The position numbers were made by a program, and so were the translations under genes. Positions 39,297 through 47,416 of a DNA stretch of 64,000 bases are shown here, piece after piece. The stretch's first letter is position 1. Each line of letters begins with the position of its first letter. Under the pieces are notes generated by a model. That model saw only the letters and a list, made by a program, of their open reading frames with translations. It was not told the origin of the DNA and ran no database searches. Origin of the DNA: VXYL01 sp965199945 (GTDB taxonomy: Bacteria; Pseudomonadota; Gammaproteobacteria; Pseudomonadales; Azotimanducaceae); contig OZ241354.1 of assembly GCA_965199945.1 (NCBI GenBank), positions 744,001-808,000 of the forward strand, written 5' to 3'.

Positions 39297-40598
39297 GTGA
39301 TCGTCGAACTCCTCTACGGCAAGGGACGCTTGCCGCTGCGCTTGTCCGACGATTGGGATGTCGCCGTCGTCGCCAAGCCGCCGATGCCGCTCGTGGCAGA
39401 CGTTCCGGCCGCCGTGCAGCGCGCGTTCGCGGCGCCCGTGGGATGTCCGTCGCTTGCCGAACTCGCCCGCGGCAAGCGTTCGGCCTGCATCCTCGTCTGC
39501 GACGTCACGCGCCCGGTGCCGAACGGGCTGTTCCTGCGTCCGCTGCTGGAGACGCTCCACAAAGCTGGAATCGATGCCGACAACATCGCCGTGCTGGTGG
39601 CGACCGGCCTGCATCGGCCCAACGAGGGCGACGAACTCGCCGCGGTGCTCGGCGATCCGTGGGTCGCGCGGAACGTGGCGGTGGCGAACCACCATGCCGA
39701 GGACGACGCGGCGCACGCCGATCTCGGCCCCACCGCCACCCGCGCCACGCCGACGAAGCTGGATCGCCGTTTCGTCGAGGCCGAGCTGCGCATTGCCACC
39801 GGCCTGGTCGAGCCGCACTTCATGGCCGGCTACTCCGGAGGGCGCAAGGTGGTCGCGCCCGGCATCGCCCATGCCGACACCATTCGCGCGTTCCACAGCG
39901 CGCGCTTCATGGAACACCCGAACACCGCGCCCTGTCGCCTCGAGGGCAATCCGCTGCACGAAGAGCAACTGGAGATGGTGCGGACGCTGGGCGACGTGTA
40001 CGCGCTGAACACCGTCATCGACGATGCGCGGCGCCTCGCGTTCGTGAACTTCGGCGAGATCGTCGCCAGCCACCAGCAGGCCGTGGACTTCGCCGCCCGC
40101 TACCTCACGGTGGACGTGCCGCGTCGATTCCGCACAGTCGTCACCTCCAGCGCCGGCTTCCCGCTCGACCAGACGTACTACCAAGCGGTGAAGGGCATGG
40201 TGACGCCGCTCGACATCGTGGCCCAGGACGCCACCTTGATCCTCGCCGCGCAGTGCGCCGAAGGCGTTGGCTCCGCTGCCTTCCGGGCCGCCCAAGGGCG
40301 TTTGCGCGAGCAGGGCCCGGCGCCGTTTCTCGCTGCCCTGAAGGACAAGCCGCTCGCCGACGTGGACGAGTGGGAAAGCGAGATGCTGCTCAAGGCGCAG
40401 TCCGCCGCCCGCGTGCAGATGCTGAGCGGCTTGTCGCCGGAAGACCGCGAGCTCACTTGCGTGGAGTGCATCGACTCGCTGGAAGACGCCGTGCGGGCGA
40501 GCGTCGAGGCATCTGGCGACGCTGCGGTGGCGGTGATTCCCGAAGGCCCCTACGTCGTGCCACGACATCGGCCCGCCGCAGCGCTCGCGGCGCAATAG
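39297..40598 (+). CDS. LarA-like nickel-dependent racemase family protein (DUF2088)
   Basis: A 433-residue member of the lactate racemase LarA family, which uses a nickel-pincer cofactor tethered to a Lys. Segments shared with LarA are ILVCDVTRPVPN, LVATGLHRPN, LVEPHFMAGYSGGRKVVAPGI (with the tether Lys after SGGR), and EGNPLHEEQLEM. Many LarA homologues act on other 2-hydroxy acids, and the substrate here is unknown. No larB, larC or larE cofactor genes are nearby. GTG 39297 starts the family-like N-terminus; no strong ribosome site is seen. Confidence 0.85.
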   Translation: MIVELLYGKGRLPLRLSDDWDVAVVAKPPMPLVADVPAAVQRAFAAPVGCPSLAELARGKRSACILVCDVTRPVPNGLFLRPLLETLHKAGIDADNIAVLVATGLHRPNEGDELAAVLGDPWVARNVAVANHHAEDDAAHADLGPTATRATPTKLDRRFVEAELRIATGLVEPHFMAGYSGGRKVVAPGIAHADTIRAFHSARFMEHPNTAPCRLEGNPLHEEQLEMVRTLGDVYALNTVIDDARRLAFVNFGEIVASHQQAVDFAARYLTVDVPRRFRTVVTSSAGFPLDQTYYQAVKGMVTPLDIVAQDATLILAAQCAEGVGSAAFRAAQGRLREQGPAPFLAALKDKPLADVDEWESEMLLKAQSAARVQMLSGLSPEDRELTCVECIDSLEDAVRASVEASGDAAVAVIPEGPYVVPRHRPAAALAAQ

Positions 40599-40617
40599 GA
40601 GGGCAGAAGCGCAAGCT

Positions 40618-41595
40618 GTGTTCACGCACTCGGAAATGGAGCAGGCGCATTCGGTCGTGGCCACGGCGATGCGGCCAACGCCCGAGTACTGCTGGCCGGG
40701 CCTTTGCCGGCGCGCCGGCTGCGAGGTGTGGCTGAAGCACGAGAACCACACCCCGACCGGCGCATTCAAGGTGCGCGGCGGCCTCGTGTATCTGGACGAA
40801 CTGAAGCGCACCGGAGGGCTGCCGCCACGGCTCGCCACCGCCACTCGCGGCAACCACGGCCAGAGCATTCCCTTCGCCGCGCGCCGCCACGGCCTGAAGA
40901 CGACCGTGTTCGTGCCCCACGGCAACAGCGCCGAGAAGAACGCCGCGATGATCGGCTGGGGCGCGGAGCTGGTGGAGTTCGGACACGATTTCGACGCCGC
41001 CCGGGAAGAATGCGAGCGCCGCGCCGCCCAAGAGGGCGCGTTGCTGGTGCCTTCCTTCCATCCGGCGCTGGTGCGCGGCGTGGCCACCTACGCAATGGAA
41101 CTGTTCGCGGCGGTGGCGGACCTGCACGCCGTCTACGTGCCCATCGGCATGGGCACCGGCATCTGCGGCTTGATCGGCGCGCGCGATCTGCTCGGCTTGA
41201 AGACGGAGATCGTCGGCGTCGTGGCGGCCGAAGCGCCGGCGATGGCGCGCAGCTGGGCGGCCGGCCGGGTCGTGGAGACGAATACCGCGCAGACCTTCGC
41301 CGACGGCATGGCCTGCCGCGTGCCCATGCCCGAGCCGCTCGCCGTTATCCGCGCCGGGGCCGAGCGCATCGTCGAGGTGAGCGAAGACGAGATCGCCGAT
41401 GCGATGCGCGCCATCTACGCGGAGACGCACAATGTGGCGGAAGGCGCTGGCGCCGCGGCCTTCGCCGCGCTGCTGCAAGAGCGCGAACAGCAGGCGGGCA
41501 AGCGCGTCGCCGCGATCCTCGCCGGCGGCAACGTGGATGCGGAGGTCTTCCGCGCCGTGCTTGGCGGCGAATGCCCTCGGTCGGGCAATCGCTGA
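40618..41595 (+). CDS. PLP-dependent threonine/serine dehydratase family protein
   Basis: A 325-residue fold type II PLP enzyme. The cofactor Lys is in HTPTGAFKVRGG, the substrate/phosphate loops are TRGNHGQSIPFAARR and PIGMGTGICG, and the C-terminal AGGNVD is typical of serine/threonine dehydratases. It lacks the ACT-like regulatory domain of biosynthetic IlvA, so it resembles catabolic or hydroxy-aspartate-type dehydratases. The GTG at 40618 lies 20 bases after the LarA-like stop, with GGAGG between them; ATG 40636 is an alternative. Probably co-transcribed with the LarA-like gene. Confidence 0.88.
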   Translation: MFTHSEMEQAHSVVATAMRPTPEYCWPGLCRRAGCEVWLKHENHTPTGAFKVRGGLVYLDELKRTGGLPPRLATATRGNHGQSIPFAARRHGLKTTVFVPHGNSAEKNAAMIGWGAELVEFGHDFDAAREECERRAAQEGALLVPSFHPALVRGVATYAMELFAAVADLHAVYVPIGMGTGICGLIGARDLLGLKTEIVGVVAAEAPAMARSWAAGRVVETNTAQTFADGMACRVPMPEPLAVIRAGAERIVEVSEDEIADAMRAIYAETHNVAEGAGAAAFAALLQEREQQAGKRVAAILAGGNVDAEVFRAVLGGECPRSGNR

Positions 41596-41655
41596 CCCGC
41601 GCCTTCGGGCGTCCGCCGTGCCCTGCTGCGCAACGAGAAAACGAAGGAAGCCCAT

Positions 41656-43146
41656 ATGCATGACTCGCCTCATCCGTCCTCCCTGCCCGTGCTGGTCGGC
41701 GTGGCGCAAATCGAACAGCGCGACGCGGACCCGGCGCAAGGCATCGGCTCGGAACCGCTGGACTTGATGATTGCCGCCGTGCGCGAGGCCGCCGCCGATG
41801 CCGAGTGCCCGGCGCTGCTCGGCCAAGTGGACTCCGTGCGCGTCGTGCGCGGCATGTGGCCGTACCGCAATCCGGCCAAGGCGGTGGCGGAGGCCATCGG
41901 CAGCCCTGGCGCGGAGACCGGCGTATCGCCCTGGGGCGGAGATTCGGTGCAGCGCGTGCTGAGTGAATCCGCCTTGGAGATCCAACGCCGCGAACGGCGC
42001 ATGGTCGTGCTGGTCGGCGCCGAGTGCGGGCGCACCCAGGCCAAGGCGCGTCGCGCCGGCGTGGACTTGCAGTGGCGCGACGCGCCGGGCGAGCCGGACC
42101 GCGGCTTCGGCGCGGAACTGAAGATGCGCCACCGCATCGAGGCCAAGCGCGGCATCGCGCAGCCGATCCAGATGTATCCGATCTTCGAGAACGCCATTCG
42201 CCACGCGCGCGGCGAGACGCTTGCCGCGCACATCGAGCGCGTCTCGGAACTGTGGGCCGGGTTCAGCCGCGTCGCCGCGGACAATCCCCATGCTTGGATG
42301 CGCGAGGCGAAGACCGCCGAGGAAATCCGCACGCCGAGCGACTTCAACCGTCCGGTGTCCTTCCCGTACCCCAAGCTGATGAACTCGAACAACAACGTGG
42401 ACCAGGCCGCGGCGCTGGTGCTCTGTTCGACGCAGACGGCGCGGCGCTGCGGCATTCCCGAAAGCAAATGGATCTACCCGTGGGCGGCAACCCAGGCGCA
42501 CGATACCTATGCCGTCTCCAACCGCGACGATCTGCACAGCTCGCCAGCCATCCGCATCGCCGGCGCGCGCTGCCTGGAGCTGGCCGGCGTGGCGGTCGAA
42601 GACTTGGCCCATGTCGATCTCTACAGCTGCTTCCCGTCGGCGGTGCAGATCGCCGCCGCGGAACTGGGCCTCGGCGAGAACCGCCCGCTCACCGTCACCG
42701 GCGGCCTGACCTTCGGCGGCGGTCCGCTCAACAACTACGTCATGCACGCCATCGCCCGCATGGCCGAAGTGCTGCGCGCCAAGCCCGGAGACATCGGCCT
42801 CGTCACCAGCAACGGCGGCTTCGTGACCAAGCATGCCTTCGGCGTCTATTCGACGACGCCGCCGGCGGACGGCTTCCGCCACGACGAGCCGCAGAGCCAA
42901 GTGGACGCGACGCCGACGCGGGAAGTGGCCGAGTCCTGGGCCGGGCCGGTCACCGTGGAGTCCTACACCGTCATGTACGACGCCGACGGCCCCGCCCAGG
43001 GCTTGGCTGCTTGCCTGCTCGCCGACGGCCGCCGCACCTGGGGCAGCACGCGCCAAGCCGATGTCCTTGATGCGATGACGAAGGACGAGTTCTGCGGCAT
43101 GCCAGCCGAGCTCGACGCCGAAGGCGGGCTGGTTTTCGCGGCTTAG
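41656..43146 (+). CDS. Acetyl-CoA acetyltransferase / thiolase-like protein
   Basis: A 496-residue thiolase-superfamily protein of the group annotated as acetyl-CoA acetyltransferase. Visible features are VLVGVAQIEQRD, the SPWGGDSVQRVLSESALEI segment, a NSNNNVDQAAALVLCS region, DLYSCFPSAVQIAAAELGL and TGGLTFGGGPLNNYVMHAIA. The first catalytic Cys position of classical thiolases is replaced by the GGDSVQ segment, as in the SCP-x/thiolase-like subgroup, so a true condensation reaction is not certain. ATG 41656 has a GAAGGAAG ribosome site. Confidence 0.85.
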   Translation: MHDSPHPSSLPVLVGVAQIEQRDADPAQGIGSEPLDLMIAAVREAAADAECPALLGQVDSVRVVRGMWPYRNPAKAVAEAIGSPGAETGVSPWGGDSVQRVLSESALEIQRRERRMVVLVGAECGRTQAKARRAGVDLQWRDAPGEPDRGFGAELKMRHRIEAKRGIAQPIQMYPIFENAIRHARGETLAAHIERVSELWAGFSRVAADNPHAWMREAKTAEEIRTPSDFNRPVSFPYPKLMNSNNNVDQAAALVLCSTQTARRCGIPESKWIYPWAATQAHDTYAVSNRDDLHSSPAIRIAGARCLELAGVAVEDLAHVDLYSCFPSAVQIAAAELGLGENRPLTVTGGLTFGGGPLNNYVMHAIARMAEVLRAKPGDIGLVTSNGGFVTKHAFGVYSTTPPADGFRHDEPQSQVDATPTREVAESWAGPVTVESYTVMYDADGPAQGLAACLLADGRRTWGSTRQADVLDAMTKDEFCGMPAELDAEGGLVFAA

Positions 43147-43196
43147 CGTTAGCGCCGAACAGGCCGCCGTGAACGCTTTGCCGGCATCGGCACTGC

Positions 43197-43202
43197 TATG
43201 AT
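43197..43202 (+). promoter_or_regulatory. -10-like TATGAT at the 5' end of hisI
   Basis: TATGAT overlaps the first possible hisI ATG (43198). If it is a real -10 box, transcription starts near 43209 and translation must start at the next ATG, 43231. No clear -35 is found. Confidence 0.3.
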
Positions 43203-43230
43203 GCGCCGCCCGAAAAACGCCAAGGTTCCG

Positions 43231-43623
43231 ATGGACGGCCCCGATTTCGCCAAGACGGCGCTCGTGCCGGCGATCGCCCAGGACGCCGCCACCGGCGCCG
43301 TGCTGATGCTCGCCTACATGAACGAAGAAGCCTATGCCGAAACGCTGCGCACACGACGCGCCTGCTACTACAGCCGCAGCCGCAAGCGCCTCTGGCGCAA
43401 GGGCGAGGAGAGCGGCCACGTGCAGCACCTCAAGCGCATCTTCTACGACTGCGACGGCGACACGGTGCTGCTGCAAGTGGAGCAGGTCGGCGGCGCGGCC
43501 TGCCACGAGGGCTACGCCAACTGCTTCTTCCGCGAGGTGGATCCCGAAACGCAGAAGGCCAAGGTGATCGCCGAGAAGGTGTTCGACCCGGCGGAGGTCT
43601 ATCGGCGCTCGGCATCCCGATGA
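43231..43623 (+). CDS. hisI: Phosphoribosyl-AMP cyclohydrolase
   Basis: Third step of histidine synthesis: opens the purine ring of phosphoribosyl-AMP. From ATG 43231 it has 130 residues, the usual single-domain HisI size. Family marks are VLMLAYMNEEAY, YYSRSRKRLWRKGEESGHVQHL, and the metal-binding DCDGDTVLLQVEQVGGAACHEG with its Cys. An ATG at 43198 would add 11 residues but overlaps a -10-like box, so 43231 is preferred. No fused HisE domain. It overlaps hisG by four bases; the other his genes are not in the window. Confidence 0.92.
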   Translation: MDGPDFAKTALVPAIAQDAATGAVLMLAYMNEEAYAETLRTRRACYYSRSRKRLWRKGEESGHVQHLKRIFYDCDGDTVLLQVEQVGGAACHEGYANCFFREVDPETQKAKVIAEKVFDPAEVYRRSASR

Positions 43624-44495
43624 CGGACGTGCTCAACCTGGGCGTCCCCTCGGGCAGCCTGCAGAACGCCTGCGCCGAACTGTTCGAGCGCGCCGGCTAC
43701 CGCATCACCTTCCCGTCGCGCTCCTACTACCCGGAGATCGACGATCCGGAGATCGACTGCCTGCTGGTGCGCGCCCAGGAGATGGCGCGCTACGTGGAAC
43801 AGGGCGTCCTCGACGCCGGCATCACCGGCCACGACTGGGTGCAGGAAACCGGCGCCGACGTGGCGGAGCTGGCCGAGTTCGTCTTCTCCAAGGTGAGCCG
43901 CCGTCCCAGCCGCTGGGTGCTCTGCGTGCCCAACGATTCGCCAGTGCGGAGCGTCGCCGACCTCGAGGGCAAGCGCATCGCCACCGAGGTGGTGAACCTG
44001 ACGCGCAAGTACCTGGCGCGGCACGGCGTTCGCGCCAGCGTCGAGTTCTCCTGGGGCGCGACGGAAGTGAAGCCGCCGCGCCTGGCGGACGCCATCGTGG
44101 AAATCACCGAGACGGGCAGCTCCCTGCGCGCCAACAACCTGCGGATCCTCGACGACGTGCTGAGCAGCACGCCGCGCCTCATCGTCAACCACGACGCGCA
44201 ACGCGATCCGTGGAAGAAGGCCAAGCTGGACAACATCGCCTTGATGCTCGCGTCCTGCCTCGCCGCCGAAGGCCGGGTGGGCTTGATGATGAACGTCCGC
44301 AAAGCCGATCTGCAGGCCGTCACGGCGCTCTTGCCGGCGCTCCGCAATCCCACCATCTCCCACCTGAGCGACCCGGAGTGGGTGGCCATCTCCACCATCA
44401 TCGACGAAGCGGCGGTGCGCACGATCGTGCCGGAACTGAAGCGCGCCGGCGCGACCGGCATCGTCGAATATCCGATCAACAAGGTCATCGAGTAG
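43620..44495 (+). CDS. hisG: ATP phosphoribosyltransferase (long form)
   Basis: First step of histidine synthesis, joining ATP and PRPP. The 291 residues include the C-terminal ACT-like regulatory domain (GLMMNVRKADLQAVTALLPALRNPTIS, VAISTIIDEAAVRTIVPELKRAGATGIVEYPINKVI), so it is the self-sufficient long form that does not need HisZ and is inhibited by histidine. The catalytic part has LNLGVPSGSLQNAC, DAGITGHDWV, RIATEVVNLTRKYL and ADAIVEITETGSSLRANNL. The ATG overlaps the hisI stop (ATGA). Confidence 0.95.
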   Translation: MTDVLNLGVPSGSLQNACAELFERAGYRITFPSRSYYPEIDDPEIDCLLVRAQEMARYVEQGVLDAGITGHDWVQETGADVAELAEFVFSKVSRRPSRWVLCVPNDSPVRSVADLEGKRIATEVVNLTRKYLARHGVRASVEFSWGATEVKPPRLADAIVEITETGSSLRANNLRILDDVLSSTPRLIVNHDAQRDPWKKAKLDNIALMLASCLAAEGRVGLMMNVRKADLQAVTALLPALRNPTISHLSDPEWVAISTIIDEAAVRTIVPELKRAGATGIVEYPINKVIE

Positions 44496-44587
44496 CGCGG
44501 CGAGCAGTAGCCTCGTCGCGCAGTTTCGGTGCCGCGCTGTACGCGAACCTCGGCGGCCTGAGTCCTCAAGCGCAACGCCGCTCGCGC

Positions 44588-44593
44588 TACGAT
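44588..44593 (+). promoter_or_regulatory. -10-like TACGAT just before dusA
   Basis: TACGAT ends 7 bases before the dusA ATG. If used, the transcript would begin at or next to the start codon (leaderless). No good -35 is seen. Confidence 0.25.
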
Positions 44594-44600
44594 ACGGCGC

Positions 44601-45674
44601 ATGAACGGACAGGACTTGGCGGCGATCGTCGCCGGCGGCGAGACCCGTGCCGTGGATCGCGCAAAGAGCGGTGGGAGCGCTGCTGTCTCCCACCGCCTGT
44701 GCGTCGCGCCCATGATGGCGTGGACCGACCGCCACTGCCGCTACCTGCATCGGCTGCTTGCCCCGAGCGCGCGGCTGTACACCGAGATGATTTCCACGGA
44801 CGCCCTGCTGCACGGCGATGCGGCGCGTCTGCTGGCCTTCAGCGCCGAAGAACGTCCGCTCGCGCTGCAGCTTGGCGGCTCCGCCCCGGGCGACCTCGCC
44901 AGCGCCGCGCGCCTCGCCGCGGCGGCCGGATTCGACGAGGTCAACCTGAACGTCGGCTGTCCATCGGAGCGCGTGCGCAAGGGCGCCATCGGCGCCTGCC
45001 TGATGCGCGAGCCGCGGCGCGTCGCCGACTGTGTGGCGGCGATGCGCGACGCGGTGCCGCTGCCGGTAACGGTGAAGTGCCGTCTCGGCTTGGTGGAGCG
45101 CTTGGCGGAACTGGATGCGCCGGCGTCGGAGGAATCGGACTACGCCTTCCTGCGCGACTTCGTCGGCTGGATGGCGAAGGCCGGCGCGCACGCCGTGGTC
45201 GTCCACGCCCGCAAGGCCGTGCTGCAGGGCTTGACGCCAGCGCAGAACCGCGCCGTGCCGCCCTTGCGCCATGCCCTCGTGTGGCGTCTGAAGCAGGACT
45301 TCCCGCGCCTGCCGGTGATCGTCAACGGCGGCATTCGCGACATCGCCACGGCGCGGCGCCATCTCGAGTGGGCCGACGGCGTGATGATCGGCCGCGCCGC
45401 CTATCGGAACCCGTGCTGGCTGGGAGAGTTGAATGCCGCGTTGTTCGGCGGCGCGCCGATGACCGCCCCCGAGGCGATTGCCGCCTACCGCCCCTACGTG
45501 GAACGGTCGCTGCGCGAAGGCGTTCAATTGCGCGACATGACCCGCCACATGCTCACCCTGTGCAACGGCATGCGCGGCGCCCGACGGTTTCGACGCCATC
45601 TGAGCGACAGGGGCAGCCATCGCCGCGCCGACGTCGGCGTACTGGAGGAAGCGGTTGCGTTGGTCGCCGCGTAG
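44601..45674 (+). CDS. dusA: tRNA-dihydrouridine synthase A
   Basis: Flavoenzyme that reduces uridine to dihydrouridine in the D-loop of tRNA (U20/U20a). The 357 residues begin with a 30-residue extension, then LCVAPMMAWTDRHCRYL. The catalytic Cys120 is in LNVGCPSERVRKGAIGACLM, the DusA pattern. Further marks are LQLGGSAPGDLASAARL, TVKCRLGL, VHARKAVLQGLTPAQNR and IVNGGIRD. No ribosome site is visible before the ATG, in line with a possible leaderless transcript. A start at GTG 44652 is possible. Confidence 0.93.
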   Translation: MNGQDLAAIVAGGETRAVDRAKSGGSAAVSHRLCVAPMMAWTDRHCRYLHRLLAPSARLYTEMISTDALLHGDAARLLAFSAEERPLALQLGGSAPGDLASAARLAAAAGFDEVNLNVGCPSERVRKGAIGACLMREPRRVADCVAAMRDAVPLPVTVKCRLGLVERLAELDAPASEESDYAFLRDFVGWMAKAGAHAVVVHARKAVLQGLTPAQNRAVPPLRHALVWRLKQDFPRLPVIVNGGIRDIATARRHLEWADGVMIGRAAYRNPCWLGELNAALFGGAPMTAPEAIAAYRPYVERSLREGVQLRDMTRHMLTLCNGMRGARRFRRHLSDRGSHRRADVGVLEEAVALVAA

Positions 45675-45683
45675 GCGCCCGGC

Positions 45684-46169
45684 CTAGCGGGAGGACTCCA
45701 GGGCTTCCACCAGTTCCTCGAACTGGTCGCGGTTGTCGTCGTTCATCGCCATCAGGCTGCGGTGCGCCGCGAGCACCCGGGTGCGCAGTTCGTCGGCGGA
45801 GATCTCGCACTTCGGCAACTCGCCCAGCTGCCGCTCGTCGCGCAGCGGTTCCTTGACGATGTGGAAGATGTCGTCGAAGCCCATGGTGGTGAGGATGCGC
45901 GTGATGTCCTGCCGCGTGGACACCAGCGTGGGGAGGCAGCCGAACCGCTCCCGGGCCCGCACGGCAAGGCGCGCCAGCACGCCGAGGGACGTGCTGTCGA
46001 TGCCGTCCGTCGCCGAGAGGTCCACCAGGACCGATCGCAGCTTGGAGTTGGCGAACAGGCGTTCGACGTATTCGTCGAACGCCGCGCCGAGGCTGAGCCG
46101 CACGTCGCCGACCAGCTTCAGCAGGCAGGTGCCGTCGCCGTTGGCGACGAGGATGCGCCCCGGCGTCAT
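45684..46169 (-). CDS. STAS-domain anti-sigma factor antagonist-like protein
   Basis: A 161-residue protein. Residues 1-105 form a STAS domain: CLLKLVGDVRLSLGAAFDEYV, then SVLVDLSATDGIDSTSLGVLARL with the phosphorylatable Ser in DSTSLG. The last 55 residues are a charged helical tail not found in minimal antagonists. Such proteins bind an anti-sigma factor when unphosphorylated. The gene directly upstream encodes a PP2C phosphatase that would activate it; the start ATG 46169 overlaps the phosphatase stop. No anti-sigma kinase gene is next to them. Confidence 0.85.
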   Translation of the reverse strand: MTPGRILVANGDGTCLLKLVGDVRLSLGAAFDEYVERLFANSKLRSVLVDLSATDGIDSTSLGVLARLAVRARERFGCLPTLVSTRQDITRILTTMGFDDIFHIVKEPLRDERQLGELPKCEISADELRTRVLAAHRSLMAMNDDNRDQFEELVEALESSR

Positions 46170-47266
46170 CAGGCCTCCCGCTCGACCACGAGGCAGGTCA
46201 GATCGTCGAGGCCGGGGCCGTCGGGAATGCCGATGTCCGACCACAGCGCGGCGATGTCCGGCGCGTTGGCGGCGGCGCAGGCGACGAGGCGTTCCTCCTT
46301 GGCCGCAAGGCCGTCGTCGTGCATCGCTTCGAGCACGCCGTCGGAGAAAGAAACCAGACTGTCGCCGGGCTTGAAGTCCACCGTCGCCACGTCGTATTCC
46401 ACGCTGCCGAACAGCCCCACCGGCTTGCCCGGCGTCTCCAGGAAGCCGGCCTCTCCAGCGCCGGCGTGGATGGCGTGCGGGAAGTGGCCGGCGTTGGCGA
46501 AGGCCACTGCGTTGGCGTCCATGTCCACGACGCCGATGAACACCGTGACGTGCTTGCCGAGCCCCTGATCGAGCAGCTCGTGGTTCAAGGACGCGAGGAT
46601 CTCGCCCGGATTGCGCAGCATGCTCGGCCGGTACTCGCGCCGCAGGCGGCGGAAGAAGTTCTTCAGAATCACCGTGATGAAGGCGCTCGACGCGCCGTGG
46701 CCGGAGACGTCGGCGATGTAGAAGACGAAGTGGCTGTCGGCGATGCCGAAGTAGTCCACGAAGTCGCCGGAGAGCATCATCGACGGCTGCACGCGATGCG
46801 CCAGGCGATAGTGGCCAATGGCCCAGGGCGACGGCGGCAGCATGCGCAGCTGCACGTACTGGCCGGCGCGCTGATCGCGTTCGAGGGTGTCCAGCTGCCC
46901 GGCGATGCGCATGTCCGTCGGCTTCACGCGGTTCAACGCGCTGCGCACGCGCATGCTCAGGTCGCTGTCGCTCAACGGTGTCGTCAAGACGTCGATGATG
47001 CCTTGGCGCATGGCGGCGAGCATCGTCTGCGCGTCCGGCAGTTCCTCGCGCAGCAGCACGAACGCGCCCGGCAGCCGGCCCACCGCCTCGGTGCCGGCAC
47101 GCGCTTGGTCGATGGAGGGGCAGAGAATCACGTCGGCTGCCTCAAGCGCTTTGGCGAACACGCGGCTGCCCCGCTTGGCATGGATGGCGTCGAATCCGAG
47201 ACGGCCGAGTCGAAGGATCAGCGACGACGTGGATTCGTCGTCGTCGCCCATGACCGCAATGGCCAT
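46169..47266 (-). CDS. SpoIIE/RsbU-type PP2C phosphatase with degenerate receiver domain
   Basis: A 365-residue protein. Residues 1-115 look like a response-regulator receiver: the acidic start MGDDDES is kept, but where the phosphorylated Asp should be (end of the third strand) the sequence is ADVILCPSID, so it probably cannot be phosphorylated in the usual way. Residues 145-365 are a PP2C-type SpoIIE phosphatase with metal-binding SGDFVDYF, FYIADVSGHGASSAF, VFIGVVDMD, ANAGHFP, LVSFSDGVLEA and DDLTCLVV. The likely target is the phosphorylated STAS protein encoded next. ATG 47266 chosen; GTG 47272 possible. Confidence 0.88.
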   Translation of the reverse strand: MAIAVMGDDDESTSSLILRLGRLGFDAIHAKRGSRVFAKALEAADVILCPSIDQARAGTEAVGRLPGAFVLLREELPDAQTMLAAMRQGIIDVLTTPLSDSDLSMRVRSALNRVKPTDMRIAGQLDTLERDQRAGQYVQLRMLPPSPWAIGHYRLAHRVQPSMMLSGDFVDYFGIADSHFVFYIADVSGHGASSAFITVILKNFFRRLRREYRPSMLRNPGEILASLNHELLDQGLGKHVTVFIGVVDMDANAVAFANAGHFPHAIHAGAGEAGFLETPGKPVGLFGSVEYDVATVDFKPGDSLVSFSDGVLEAMHDDGLAAKEERLVACAAANAPDIAALWSDIGIPDGPGLDDLTCLVVEREA

Positions 47267-47416
47267 CGACACCCAACCTGTGGACAATTTGGCGGCGCAC
47301 ATTACTCGCCTGCAACGGCGAAAACAAGGCGCGATGCGGCGTTGCGCCAAGCCAAGGGCAGTTATGCACAAGGCGCTTGCTCGTCGTCGAGCGTTCCTCT
47401 TGGCGGCCTCGGCGAG

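Noticed and set aside
37674..41087. 1137-codon minus-strand frame spanning the MATE gene and two opposite-strand genes
   Set aside because: Only the MATE portion (to 39080) is real; the rest is antisense to the LarA-like and dehydratase genes.
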